Of a DNA stretch of 64,000 nucleotides, positions 24,697 through 36,290 are shown one piece after another. The DNA comes from Cunninghamia lanceolata (taxonomy: Eukaryota > Streptophyta > Pinopsida > Cupressales > Cupressaceae): contig BSBN01000242.1 of the NCBI GenBank assembly GCA_027924645.1, positions 496,001-560,000 of the forward strand, given 5' to 3'. A program made the translations under genes and the position numbers. The notes under the pieces are model-generated. The model was not told the origin of the DNA. It saw nothing but the letters and a program-made list of their open reading frames with translations, and ran no database searches. Each line of letters opens with the position of its first letter. Positions within the stretch are counted from its first letter, which is position 1.

Positions 24697-24713
24697 CCTC
24701 GGCAATGGTACCA
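24697..24713 (-). other. Primer-binding site of element D, Asp-tRNA-like
   Basis: The minus strand reads TGGTACCATTGCCGAGG, four bases inside the 5' LTR edge. The Asp-tRNA complement used by many Athila and Tat elements is TGGCGCCGTTGCCGGGG. The four differences are all C-to-T or G-to-A, as expected of a deaminated original. Confidence 0.78.
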
Positions 24714-24717
24714 AAAA

Positions 24718-26094
24718 TGTAGAGGAAAACTAATGCGTTGTAGACTTAACAAAATTCAGGGGTAAACCTATCTAAACAATCCACTCTATCATTGCATTCC
24801 TACATTGAATTATCAACCAAGGAGCATAAGCTTATGATGATGCCTGCATTATCTATGCCTCCAAGACTCATTTCTATCCTAAACTAACTCATACAGACCT
24901 ATTCTAATTAGTTCAGTTTGCTAGAATGCACAGAAATGTAAGAACAACAAAATAGTTAAGAATCCAGTTGCTACGGGTACCCTCAGCATAAGCTGAAGAT
25001 AACTATATTCAACAAAGAATTATAGAATTAACTCAAAATACACAGAATGATAAAAGAATTGACACTAACCTCTGGAGGACTTCAAATATGTATTCTATTC
25101 ATGAATCACGACTACTAGAAATAGAAATCAAGATACCTTACTCATTCCACAATGCAATTCTATAAAATAACATGAAACAGTTTTAACTAGAAATGCATGA
25201 ATAAATAAGGAAAAATACAAAGTGAGGGTTAGTACCTTGAGTTGCCAGCTCAGGGAACTATCTCACTTAATCTGGAAACTAAATCTGCTTTAGATTCTCA
25301 TAACACATAGTTGTATTCACTTCATATCAGAGCAGCAAAATCTTCTCAGATTGGATTCAGTAAAACATGTCTGTATCTTTCAACATAAAAATAGAGTAAC
25401 CATTGAGCAACTATAAATTAAAGTAACTTGGAAAGAAAAACTCTAACCTACCATCGAACTCATCCCTCCTAACTTACACAGAAATGGGAGAGTATGATGT
25501 AACTACCAACTGACTTGATCATCAATTCATCCCTAGATATTAGGGTATAGGTTTGAGATCATTTTATTGTTCTAACTGAAACAAAGGAAGCAGAGTCCTG
25601 CTCAAACAAAAATTCCTATCAACGGCTCATGAATGAAAACACATAAGCTGCGATTAGAGTCCTGGAACAAGTCTTCTTCTCCTTGTATTTATTCTTCCAT
25701 GATGATCACGTCCATCTCCATAGGTCTCCGCTTCTAGTGTTTGAACTGCACTTACTTAATTCCCCTGTTCTGCAACTTGCTACAATTACTCCTTCCTGGA
25801 TGCCACTTCTTTACTGCATAGGGTTAATTATCCAAACATATGCACACAAAATAGCTTTCATATTAAACTATGGAATTCTATCTATATTACATGCATATTT
25901 GTAATTTAAGTCATCCACTTGATAATATAACCACCATATTCCATTTTATCAGCATAGGTTTAAAGTCTTTGAAAAGCATATGGGAAACAACATATAATAA
26001 TGGTAATGTCTGTAAAGTATATGTAGGATCATATGAAAAGGTCTTAAAAACATATAAAAACATTATAAAAGGAAGTCAATAATTCAACCCAACA
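24718..26094 (-). repeat. 5' LTR of element D
   Basis: This 1377-bp copy starts TGTAGAGG and ends CCCAACA on the plus strand. It aligns with 13744-15414 once the SINE is removed from the latter. The target repeat CCAGC follows at 26095-26099. Small open frames within it are shared by both LTRs and look incidental. Confidence 0.94.
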
Positions 26095-26140
26095 CCAGCA
26101 ATCACACCTGCATTGTTGTGTGCTAAAAACACCATCAACA

Positions 26141-27991
26141 GGTGTTGGTGTAACAAGACTCACTGCCATAGGCCTAATGGGCTTCATTACTACACCTGGT
26201 AATTATTCGTCTTCTTGGCTCAAGGGGCTTCATTACTACACCCGGTAATTCTTCACCCACTTGAGAGTCACCTACCATTAAGCCATTAATAATATTTGGG
26301 TCTACGCTACCTTAGGCCCAAGGGGCTTCATTACTACACCCGATAATTCTTCACCCACTTGAGAGTCACCTAGGTGCTAGATCCTAACCGCCCTTCTCTA
26401 ACTCCACTCACATACTTGTAGGGTGTGTAGATAGATTAATGGTGAGGCTCTTATTCTCATCCTGGGTATTCTATGTTTTAAAGTTATATATCATGTCTTA
26501 TAAGAACTTATCCTTACTATCTCATGATCCCCATGGATCATGAGGTGGTACAATTGATCATATTGTTCCTTTACGGGAACTCAATTTGTACCATCTCATT
26601 AATTGCCATTCAAATTACTTGGCATCATACAATAATGTTCATCATTCTAATATGATTGCAAGCATTCTTAGTCTATCATATTATGGACATTCTTATTCTA
26701 TTATGGTAAGGAGTATGTTCATGCCATTAGAATTATAAACATTCTTATCCTAACATATATAAACATTCTTATTCTATGATGAACTTTTTTATTCTATGAT
26801 GAACATTCCTATGTTGTTCAATTTCAAGCATTCTTATATTGTCATGAATAACTAGTATCTATTATTCATCTGTCACACAATTTTGAGACATATAACTCAT
26901 GTTAGAAAACATACCTTATAGGGTTGATTGTTGATATAATCCTTATGCTGATCAAATAATGGATTATTTATGTAGTCACGATCTGATGTGATTATTTGAT
27001 TTCTTTTGATATTTATGATGAATGTTGATCAATGGTTGATAGGAGTCGATGCTTCCAATGGTATATTAATCAATGAATGTTGGACAATGAAAGATGAACA
27101 CATGTATTGTAATTTGTTGATGCTATTCGATGGATACCATATGTAATGAATTAAGAAGTTGTGATTGTTATGATTGCAGGTAGAATGTATTAGATGAGGA
27201 AGTGATCGATTGTTGATATGAACTTGAGAGATTGTTAGATGATGTATTTATATTTAGTTGTGATTCGTTGATGAGGTGATCTATGCAGATTGATTTTATG
27301 ATTTGAATCCCAATGAACATCCTTATGCTGTCTGGTTTGATTTCTGGAGACTCTTTATTTGATCTGGTTCTTTTAATATTGCATGATGATTCAGATGATA
27401 CTGCTCGATGTCTCCATGCTGTTTCATTTATCAATACTTATATTCCATAGAGAGTTGCTTCCTTACCAAGAGACGCCGCTTTCATATGGTCATCGCTCCT
27501 TTCAACAACTTAAATACATCACTAAAAAATCATAATCGTTGTAAAAGTGTTTATCATTGTTTATAGAATCGTAGATAATTGTGTTGACCGCTCATGTCAT
27601 TAGTGGTGGGTTTCCTTATCTTAGACACTGCATCATAGACTTAAACCATTTGGTGTTATGAATCGCTATCTTCATAATTTTAAATTATGTAAAATCATCG
27701 CCTCTTTATTAGAGGTCGACCACCAGCGAAAATGGACCGCTTTCCTTATATTCGAGGTCTTGGTATAAGGCAAGGTCATTTTGATCTTGTAATTATATTT
27801 ATAATATATATAATAAATATAATTAGATTTAGATATATATTTTTTATATTTTTTATTTATTTGATATAATATATATTCTTATAAATATATTATATATTAA
27901 ATATTATATAATAGGATTATTATTTATTAAATAATATATATTAATGAATATATATATTTACAATTATAATTATTTGTATGGGGACATGACA
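26141..27991 (-). repeat. 3' LTR of element B, right piece
   Basis: This continues the LTR broken at about 6754 and matches 31170-33060. It carries three copies of a roughly 50-bp subrepeat built on 'ggggcttcattactacaccc' (near 26176, 26226 and 26326); the other LTR has four. It ends in a very AT-rich tail and GGGGACATGACA. Confidence 0.92.
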
Positions 27992-28004
27992 GTCCCCCCC
28001 ACTT
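27992..28004 (-). other. Polypurine tract of element B
   Basis: The minus strand reads AAGTGGGGGGGAC directly before the LTR edge TGTCATGTCCCC. This sets the minus orientation of B. Confidence 0.85.
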
Positions 28005-29460
28005 AAGATTGCTTGTCCTCAAGCAATTTTGGGTTTGTTAAAATTGTAAAGTATGTTATTATTTTATTGACTCTTGTTATCATGCACTTGGGCTCATTGG
28101 CTATCCATTTGAGGAATCACCATCAAAGTTACCTCTTTTGAACTTATAAAACATTGAAAATGTAAGCATGCTTCTATATGAAAGATTGTTTGTCAAAGAT
28201 TGTTACCACTATTTTATTTTGCATGGGAGATCTTAGATGATGAAGGTGTAGTTACCCCAGTGATTACCATGGCAATATTAACTTTAAGACTAGATTTGCT
28301 CAAGTTCATGAAGACTTCCATAATTGTCAATGCATCTTTATAAGGTTTTAAGGTATTCCATCTCACTGTCGATGCATGTCTTGTGACATCAGAGTCTTAT
28401 AAGATGAAGGGTATAATGCATCTAAATTTTGGTTATCCTCAAGGCAACTTACTAAATTCTGAGTGTTATGGAATAACATGAAGATTGTCATAATTATTTG
28501 GAAGCAGCAGTCCCAAAACAAAAGTGTCTACTATCAATCAAGATAGCAATAAGGACAGTCATGAAGAGAAATGGAATCTTATAGTTATTCCTTGCTACAT
28601 TGTCCATCATTCAAGAATTGATAGAGTTAATTCGAATTGCCCTTGTCATGGGGACAGTCAGATTGTTGATGGGATCATTTATGTGCTATGTCATTTTATA
28701 CAAACCTAGCTATGAAGGAGATACATAAATTTGTTAAGCTTCTCCTAGATTTGATGATCATTGGCTACTTATCCAATCTTTAGAAAGGTATAAGAGGGTT
28801 TCAATACCAGACTAAGGGCTAATTGTAATTTACCTTAGATACTTAGTAAATATTTTACCATGAACTAATTGAATATGGTCTATAGTATAGTGCTAGATCT
28901 CTACATAATAGTTATGTTTTGCATGATGGGTAGACTAGTGTGATGACTAAGCTCTTTTAGTTAAAGGTAATTGAAAACAAAATCTATCCAATTGTGTATT
29001 TCTCATAAAGGGAAATAATATCCAAGCATGGATACTAGTGCATTCTAGTACATTCTCAACTTTAATAACTATTGAGTTTTTACTAACATTTATAAGGGTA
29101 TAGTTATCAATACTTTATTTTGTGCAAGGGGTGAATGTCCTTGAATAATTGTGATCATGTCATGTTGAGGTCACTACATTATATCAATCCAATGAAAAGA
29201 TGGAAATAATAGAAGGCAAAGTTGTATGACAAACCCTAGTACAAAGTGAACCTTGCACTTACCTTTCAAAGTCAAGGCATAATGTTTGATGGTTATATCT
29301 AGACTAGGATTTGCAAGAACTGTATTTGTGGGTGATAATGGTAAAGCTATCTTAGTTGTTGTAGTGTAATAATAAATAGTGTTGTAAACTCTTGAGAATG
29401 TGAACCATAATTGTGTTAATTGCATTTGTCTATATCAAGATGAGTAAGGCTCTCTAGAAA
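28005..29460 (-). other. Internal region of element B, no gene recognised
   Basis: No gag, protease, RT or integrase motif was found on either strand. Open frames are below 90 codons and lack conserved features. This is what makes B a large non-autonomous element. It would need the enzymes of a relative with the same primer-binding site and LTR ends. Confidence 0.6.
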
Positions 29461-29979
29461 GCATCGTCGGAGAGAAGATCCATGTTGAAGTATATGCACA
29501 CAAAGCATGAATACATGTAATACATGAAGCATAAACAAGGCTTATACACTTAATACACAAAAGTGTACAAGCATGAACATAGTATAGAATACACAAGTAT
29601 ACGTAATACATAAAACACATAGCACACACTTGATACACAAAGCATGAAGCATACATGTAACACACAAGTATACGCACAAAAAGTATACACCTGAGTACAA
29701 GTAAGTCATGAAGTGTGCATCATACATAAGTCATGGAGTACACACATAAATCATGTAGTATACATTTGAACACACAAAGTCATGGAGTACACACTCGAAT
29801 ACACGCGGTCATAAAGTATACAATTGAATACACAAAGTCATAGAGAATACATTCAAATACAAGTCATAGAGTGTGCACTCAAATATAAATACAATCACAA
29901 GTCATGGAGTATACACTCAAATACAATTACAAAGTTATAGAGTATATACTCGAATACAAGTCATAGAGTATACAATCAC
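29461..29979. repeat. Degenerate flank of the B tandem array
   Basis: This holds loose repeats of words such as 'catgaagtatacac', 'aatacacaa' and 'gtcatagagtatacac' with period drift. It grades into the regular array at 29980. Similar degenerate words reappear at 30590-30845. Confidence 0.75.
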
Positions 29980-30550
29980 AAGTCATAGATTATACACTCA
30001 AATACAAATACAATCATAGAGTATACACTCAAATACAAATACAACCATAGAGTATACACTCAAATACAAATACAACGCATAGAGTATACACTCAAAATAC
30101 AAATACAATCATAGAGTATATACTTAAATACAAATACAATCATAGAGTATACACTCAAATACAAATACAATCATAAAGTATACACTCAAATACAAATGCA
30201 AAGCATAGAGTATACACTCAAAAAACAAATACAATCATAAAGTATACACTCAAATACAAATACAAAGCATAGAGTATACACTCATAATACAAATAAAATC
30301 ATAGAGTATACACTCAAATACAAATACAAGGCATAGAGTATACACTCAAATACAATTACAACCATAGAGTATACACTCAAATACAAATACAAAGCATAGA
30401 GTATACACTCAAATTACAAATACAATCATAGAGTATACACTCAAATACAAATACAAAGTCATAGAGTATACACTCAGATACAAATACAAAGTCATAGAGT
30501 ATACACTTGAATAAAATTGCAAAGTCATAGAGCATACACTCAAATATATA
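29980..30550. repeat. Tandem array of about 18 units of 31 bp in element B
   Basis: The unit is approximately 'catagagtatacactcaaa' followed by 'tacaaatacaa', with 28 to 34-base spacing and few substitutions. I count about 18 clear copies. In the element's orientation the array lies about 0.3 to 0.9 kb downstream of the primer-binding site, in the leader where gag would normally start. There are no unique spacers, so it is not CRISPR-like. It may serve as a packaging or dimerisation leader, or may simply be slippage-prone DNA. Confidence 0.93.
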
Positions 30551-30861
30551 GTCAAGTCAAAGTACACACTTGAATACCCTCGAATGAAGTATACTATCAG
30601 ACAATTGGGAAGGGGATTCGGTGCATCCCATACTACACCATGGACCCGTCCAGCATCCCAAGGTCATCAAGTATACACATGAGTATGAAGCATATACACG
30701 AATACATGTAATATACAAAAAATTCACATGAACATATGTTACAAACCATACACATAATCACAAAGTAAACCTTTGAATACACTTGAATACACATAATTCA
30801 CAAGGTATACACTTGAGTACGTGTAAGACACACATAGTATACACAGGATGGAAGGATGACT

Positions 30862-30873
30862 GCTCTGATACCA
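30862..30873 (-). other. Primer-binding site of element B, initiator Met tRNA
   Basis: The minus strand reads TGGTATCAGAGC, an exact 12-base complement to the 3' end of plant initiator Met tRNA as used by many LTR retrotransposons. It lies two bases from the 5' LTR edge at 30876. Confidence 0.93.
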
Positions 30874-30875
30874 CT

Positions 30876-33060
30876 TGTAATGTCCCATTTTAGGAAGTTC
30901 AAAATTTCTTAACCTTGCACACAATTTTGACTTTTAAAAGAGAACATTAGTAACCAATAAATCCTTATAATATCAACATATTGTAATTAGAGTTAGAAAC
31001 CACATAACCATAATCAATATCAAAGTTTATTACATATATGCATTTCACATTTTCTCATTTCTATCATATAGAGATTTCCATGATATACCTCGGGAGAGTT
31101 ATCCATGAGCCTAATCGTTAGTCTACTCTACACAACTCACCCCATATGAGTTGGATATGTTAGGGCGTTGGCGTAACAAGACTCACTACCATAGGCCCAA
31201 GGGGCTTCATTACTACACCTAGTAATTCTTCGTCTTCTTGGCTCAAGGGGCTTCATTACTACACCCGGTATTTCTTCACCCACTTGAGAGTCACCTACCG
31301 TTAAGCCATTAATAATATTTGGGTCTACGCTACCTTAGGCCCAAGGGGCTTCATTACTACACCCGGTAATTCTTTGCCTTCTTGGCTCAAGGGGCTTCAT
31401 TACTACACCCAATAATTCTTCACCCACTTGAGAGTCACCTAGGTGCTAGCTCCTAACCACCCTTCCCTAACTCCACTCCCATACTCATAGGGTGTGTAGA
31501 TAGATTAATGGTGAGGCTCTTATTCTCATCCCGGGTATTCCATGTTTTAAAGTTATATATCATGTCTTATAAGAACTTATCCTTACTATCTTGTGATCCC
31601 CATGGATCATGAGATGGTACAATTAATCATATTGTTCCTCTACAGGAAATCAACTTGTACTATCTCATTGATTGCCATTCAAATTACTTGGCATCATACA
31701 ATAATGTTCATCATTCTAATATGATTGCAAGCATTCTTAGTCTATCATGTCATGGACATTCTTATTCTATTATGGTTAGGAGTATGTTCATGCCATTAGA
31801 ATTATAAACATTCTTTATCCTAACATATATAAACATTCTCATTCTATGATGAACTCTTTTATTCTATGATGAACATTCCTATGTTGTTCGATTTCAAGCA
31901 TTCTTATATTGTCATGAATAACTAGTATCTATTAGTCATCTATCACACAATTTTGAGACATATAACTCATGTTAGAAAACATACCTTATAGGGTTGATTG
32001 CTGATATAATCCTTGTGTTGATCAAATAATGGATTATTTATATAGTCATGATTTGATGTGATTATTCAATTTATTTTGATAGTTATGATGAATGTTGATC
32101 AATGGCTGATAGGAGTCGATGCTTCCACTGGTATATTTATCAATGAATGCTGGACAATGAAAGATGAACACTTGTATTGTAATTCATTGATGCTATTTGA
32201 TGGATACCAGATGTAATGAATGAAGAAGTTGTGATTGTTATGATTGTAGGTAGAATGTATTAGATGAGGAAGTGATCGATTGCTGATATGAACTTGAGAG
32301 ATTGTTGGATGATGCATTTATATTTAGTTGTGATTCGTTGATGAGATGATCTATGCAGATTGATTTTATGATTTGAATCCCAATGAACATCCTTATGCTA
32401 TTTGGTTTGATTTGCGAAGACTCTTTATTTGATCTAGTTCTTTTAATAGTGCATGATGATTCAGATGATGTTGCTCGATGCCTCCATGCTGTTTCATTTA
32501 TCAATACTTATATTCCATAGAGAGTTGCTTCCTTACCAAGAGACGGCTCTTTCATATGGTGATTGCTCCTTTCAACAACTTAATCGCATCACTACAAATC
32601 ATAATCGTTGTAAAAGTGTTTATCATTGTTTATAGAATCATAGATAATTGTGTTGACCGCTCATGTCATTAGTGGTGGGTTTCCTTATTGTAGACGCTGC
32701 ATCATAGACTTAAACCATTTGGTGTTATGAATCATTGTCTTCATAATTTTAAATTATGTAAAATCATCGCCTCTTTATTAGAGGTCAACCACCAACGAAA
32801 TTGGGCCACTTTCCTTATATTCGAGGTCTTGGTATAAGGCAAGGTCACTTTGATCTTGTACTTATATTTATAATATATATAATAAATATAACGAGATCTA
32901 GATATATATTATTTATATTTGTTATTTATTTGATATAATATATATTCGTATAAATATATTATATATTAAATATTATATAATAGGATTATTATTTATTAAA
33001 TAATATATATTAATGAATATATATATTTACAATTATAATTATTTGTATGGGGACATGACA
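30876..33060 (-). repeat. 5' LTR of element B (uninterrupted copy)
   Basis: This 2185-bp LTR is the intact reference for the split copy at 6461 and 26141. It contains four copies of a 50-bp subrepeat (31195-31440, core 'ggggcttcattactacacc'). Its last 200 bases are almost pure AT. The outer end is GGGGACATGACA. The inner end reads TGTAATGTCCCA, two bases away from the perfect inverted form. Confidence 0.94.
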
Positions 33061-33708
33061 CAGTCTTTTCTAATTTGGCTTTAAAAGCATTCTCAACTTT
33101 CACAGGACTCTCAGTAGTCCCAAATTCTCTCATCTCAAAAGCAATCAGTTTTCCAAGCAATTAATCTTTTGAAAGCTTGCCCATATCTAGCAATTCTTCA
33201 ATGGCAGACACTTTATGTCTATAAGATTTGGGAAGTGTACTGAGTATTTATTCACAACTTCTTCATCAGTCAGAGTTCCACCAAGACCTTTGATGCCATT
33301 GACAACTTCATCAACCTTCTACATATAGCTTGTTATGTTTTCATCTTCAGACATCCGCATATTTTCATATCTGGACTTCAAGTTCTGCATCTTAGCTTTC
33401 TTAACAGATTCATCACCTTCATAGATACTCTTCAATTTTTTCCAAATCTCATGAGAAGTTTCCAAATCCAAAACTTTCACCATTTCAGTATTAGATAGAG
33501 CGTTCAATAGGGCATTTCTAGCTTTTCTATTAGTCTCATAATCCCTTATCTCACCTGTAGTCGTCAGATCATGATCAGGTATAGTGTATTTTTCTTTAAC
33601 TATTCTCCACACATTGTAACCAAGAGAAATAAGATAACTTTGCATTCATACCTTCCAGAAGGCATAGTCAGTTCCATCAAACTAAGGAATGACTTTCTTG
33701 TGCACCAT
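33061..33708 (-). pseudogene. 5' part of gag of copia element A
   Basis: The minus-strand frame starts at the ATG at 33708. It reads 'FDGTDYAFWKV', a stop, then the 108-codon piece 33645-33319 with 'MQSYLISLGYNVW', 'WKKLKSIYEGD' and 'AKMQNLKSRYENMRM'. These are the conserved capsid blocks of copia gag (UBN2/gag_pre-type). It continues with 'KVDEVVNGIKGLGGTLTDEEVV' to the element B insertion point. The 3' part of gag lies at 6163-6460. Confidence 0.88.
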
Positions 33709-33713
33709 CCCAG

Positions 33714-34147
33714 ATCTACCTTAAGCTGTTAGGCTTTCTTCCAAGGAACCCTCACTTTGATACCAATAGTTGAGTGCACAAGACAACTGAGAGGGGGGTG
33801 AATCAATTGTATCAAAAACTTTAAGCCTTCACAAACATAATCAATTCACTTAAACCTTAATTATGTTATGAAGATTAAGCATGAAAAAAAGATAACATAA
33901 ACTTAATCAAATCAACACCATGCACAAGAGATCTACCTTAAGCTGTTAGGCTTTCTTCCAAGGAACCCTCACTTTGATACCAATAGTTGAGTGCACAAGA
34001 CAACTGAGAGGGGGGTGAATCAATTGTATCAAAAACTTTAAGCCTTCACAAACATAATCAATTCACTTAAACCTTAATTATGTTATGAAGATTAAGCATG
34101 AAAAATAGATAACATAAACTTAATCAAATCAACACCATGCACAAGAG
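33714..34147. repeat. 217-bp tandem duplication across primer-binding site and LTR edge of A
   Basis: 33714-33930 is repeated almost identically at 33931-34147. Each copy contains the gag-proximal leader, a primer-binding site (33755-33765 and 33972-33982, minus-strand TGGTATCAAAG) and the first 160 or so bases of the LTR. The junction shows short homology at 'agatct'. The 3' LTR lacks the duplication, so it arose after or during insertion. Confidence 0.93.
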
Positions 34148-35534
34148 AACACCAGAATTTTATGTGGAAAACCCTAAAAGGGAAAAACCACGTTGAGGAT
34201 TAGCTCACAATATAAAGTAGTATCAATACCGAATTACAAAGAGACTCACTACCAAAGGGCTCACTGCCCAAAAGAATGCTCACTGCAATAGGCTCACTAC
34301 CAAAAGGGGTGGCTCACTGCCAAAAGGGCTCATTGCCAAAAGAGGTGGCTCACTACCATGAATTGATATGATAGCATCTACCACATGCCTGAGTTTAGTT
34401 CCACTGAAGCACAATACATATCACCTTCATTGCCTTACAACACAAATACTTTTATCTTCGCATACCTCACACAAATACATGAATATTTTTCACTTATTTA
34501 TATTAATCATCAACCTCGGAATATACATCAAGGTCAGAAACACATTCTACAACTTTTAGAACAGTCTCCAAGGTCGACAAACATACACAATTCAAATTAG
34601 GTCTAGACCTAAACAATCTTGCGAAGCAAAGAGATAGAAGAAGAACATTTCATAGCTTAGTTTGGACCTAAGTACATCTTCACATGCTTCAACACACTTC
34701 CACAATCCACAAAGCACATACGCAAAGAGTGTTAGCACCCAAGTCGACCAAACTTGTGCAAACACCAAGAATACTTAAGCACACGCTTCCAAGAACTCAA
34801 TCATAGCTTGTGGACCAAGCACAAGCCTTCAACACAATTTGGAGACATCCAAAAACAACATGAAATCACCTGGGGGGCCAAAAAATCTAGCTACAACAAT
34901 TCTCACTTGAAGACAAATCACAGATTGCTCACAACAAACATTGTTGAACTCTACTACACAAGAACTTGCTTTCTAAAGCATCAAATCACAAATCCTTTGG
35001 AATGAAGATACCTAAGGACCTTATAAACATCTATCTAGAACTACATCACCTAAAGCCACTCTGCAGAGAAATGTGGAGAAAAATACTTTCTCCCAGACAC
35101 CTCTGCACAACCCAAAAACTCTGTCAAATACAATCTTCAAACTGGTGAACATAACTTCTACTACACAGTGATACATACCATCAAATTATGGATTTAGCAT
35201 CTTTGAACACTTATCTAAAACATATCCAAAGCTCACACTCTAGTCTTCAATACATAAGAAATGCAGAGAAAAAACACAGATAGTTTCCTACAAGCCATAA
35301 TACTCTGCAACACATTGTTTCCTCTGGAGGGAAAATTTTCTCAAAAACACTTGGAAACTCAGTAACAAGAGAAATATACCAACATCATCAGTACTTCTAT
35401 AAGTCATTAAAATCACTTTAACATGACAACTCAATCAATCAACAATCAATAATATCAAAAGACACAGTTGACACCAATGACAACACAAGCATGTTGACAT
35501 CAATGATAACACCAGATAGCGCACACTGGTAACA
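33985..35534 (-). repeat. 5' LTR of copia element A
   Basis: This is about 1.55 kb and matches 1127-2667. The inner edge reads AGTTGAGTGC where the other copy has TGTTGAGTGC. The outer edge is 'ggtaaca', followed by the target repeat ATTTT (35535-35539). The 'ggctcactgccaaaag' phrase is expanded here (34245-34350) relative to the other LTR. Confidence 0.92.
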
Positions 35535-35539
35535 ATTTT

Positions 35540-36290
35540 AGAATTAATTCATTTTGAACTTTTTTAGGATAATTAAGTTATTTTTTTTGGAAAACAAAAT
35601 TCAAAACATTTTTCTTGTAAAACTAAAACAATTACAATGTTCGGTATTCGTGGTACCTCTGGTTCACGTTTACGAGTCAAGCCATTGTGAATTGAACTAC
35701 TATACATATTGCCTAAAATAGCTACAATATCAACATTTGTGGCATCGTCCCTATAAATCGTTGGGGAGAAATAAGGACACTCTCATTTTCACTTCCTTTT
35801 GTTACCCATTTATCATTATCGTAAGGCATAAATCTTGACTAAAAAGAATTTGATTTCTTTCTAAGCAAGTGTCATTGATAGGACAAATCCTTTTCATGTA
35901 TTTCCTATGTTCCACATACCACTCTCCTCTCAGCTATTTTAACGTTTCTTTCATGTACCAATGGGTATAAAGAAAGGATGGGCTTCTTCCACGTACTGAT
36001 GGGTATAATAGAAGAGCGAGCATATAGAGAGGTTTGGTATATTGGTCTGGCGATATATAGAAAAGGCAACCTTTTGGAGTGATAAGAAACAAATCCATCA
36101 AAACTTGACAACAAAAACCATATTGTGTTGAAAATAAAAATATTTTATCTCTCAACATTATTATTGGATTTTAACTTGAAAGTTTGTAATCATGTCAACA
36201 TTAAACACCAATGGCATGAATTTTTTGCATATTAATGTCAGTGTTATAACTTTAGACTTATAAATATTTGTTTTCAACTATTATGTAGGT
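35540..36290. other. Sequence between element A and the Helitron, nothing recognised
   Basis: This is the right flank of the element A target site. It contains poly-T and poly-A runs. A segment near 35930-36050 contains two near-copies of 'cttc...cgtac(c/t)(a/g)atgggtataa' about 50 bases apart. No coding, RNA or terminal-repeat signal was found. The Helitron 5' end should lie here, but no terminus could be recognised. Confidence 0.4.

Larger units (their letters stand above)
13744..26094 (-). mobile_element. Element D: Athila-type Ty3/gypsy LTR retrotransposon, nested in C
   Basis: The LTRs are 13744-15414 and 24718-26094, and the perfect 5-bp target duplication CCAGC lies at 13739-13743 and 26095-26099. 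On the minus strand the order is 5' LTR, primer-binding site, gag, protease, RT, RNase H, integrase, internal polypurine tract, accessory ORF, polypurine tract, 3' LTR. The order RT-RNase H-integrase is Ty3/gypsy. The Athila assignment rests on 'FSFLDGFTGYNQI' and 'YMDDF' in RT, a DLxA-type protease box, an Asp-tRNA-like primer-binding site, no chromodomain, and a long ORF after pol. LTR divergence near their start is eight transitions in about 130 bases plus one indel. All ORFs are broken. Confidence 0.94.
6755..26140 (+). mobile_element. Insert C: element of unresolved class carrying an accessory ORF, nested in B's LTR
   Basis: This is the sequence absent from the uninterrupted LTR copy, excluding element D inside it (13744-26094). 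A possible 5-bp flanking duplication is ACGCT (6750-6754) and GTGTT (26142-26146), against GCGTT in the intact copy. Terminal repeats were not found, so it may be a truncated LTR element. It holds an array of TTAGCGCTAA-like words (6970-8360), a TATA-like leader near 7345, a decayed plus-strand ORF (8832-12641), and a distal region with another TATA-like box (12958). Base-level ends are uncertain. Confidence 0.65.
6461..33060 (-). mobile_element. Element B: LTR retrotransposon without pol, nested in A
   Basis: It begins TGTCATGTCCCC and ends GGGGACATGACA, a perfect 12-bp terminal inverted repeat at the outer LTR edges. It is flanked by CAGTT (6456-6460) and CAGTC (33061-33065), a 5-bp target duplication with one difference. 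The right LTR is 30876-33060. The left LTR is 6461-about 6754 plus about 26141-27991, split by insert C. The primer-binding site TGGTATCAGAGC beside the right LTR and a polypurine tract beside the left LTR put it on the minus strand. Its internal region (27992-30875) has no recognisable gag or pol, so it is non-autonomous. Confidence 0.93.
1127..35534 (-). mobile_element. Element A: Ty1/copia LTR retrotransposon, interrupted by a nested stack
   Basis: The two LTRs (1127-2667 and 33985-35534) share their sequence from the TGTTGAGTGCAC edge to the far edge. They are flanked by the 5-bp repeat ATTTT at 1122-1126 and 35535-35539. A minus-strand primer-binding site and gag lie beside the right LTR, and a polypurine tract beside the left LTR, so the right copy is the 5' LTR. 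The internal order gag, CCHC, protease, integrase, RT, RNase H is that of Ty1/copia. The element is broken in gag at 6460/33061 by element B. Without that 26.6-kb insert it would be about 7.8 kb. All coding parts carry stops or frameshifts. Confidence 0.93.

Noticed and set aside
29980..30550. CRISPR array
   Set aside because: The repeats are head-to-tail without unique spacers, lie in a plant retrotransposon, and no cas genes are present.
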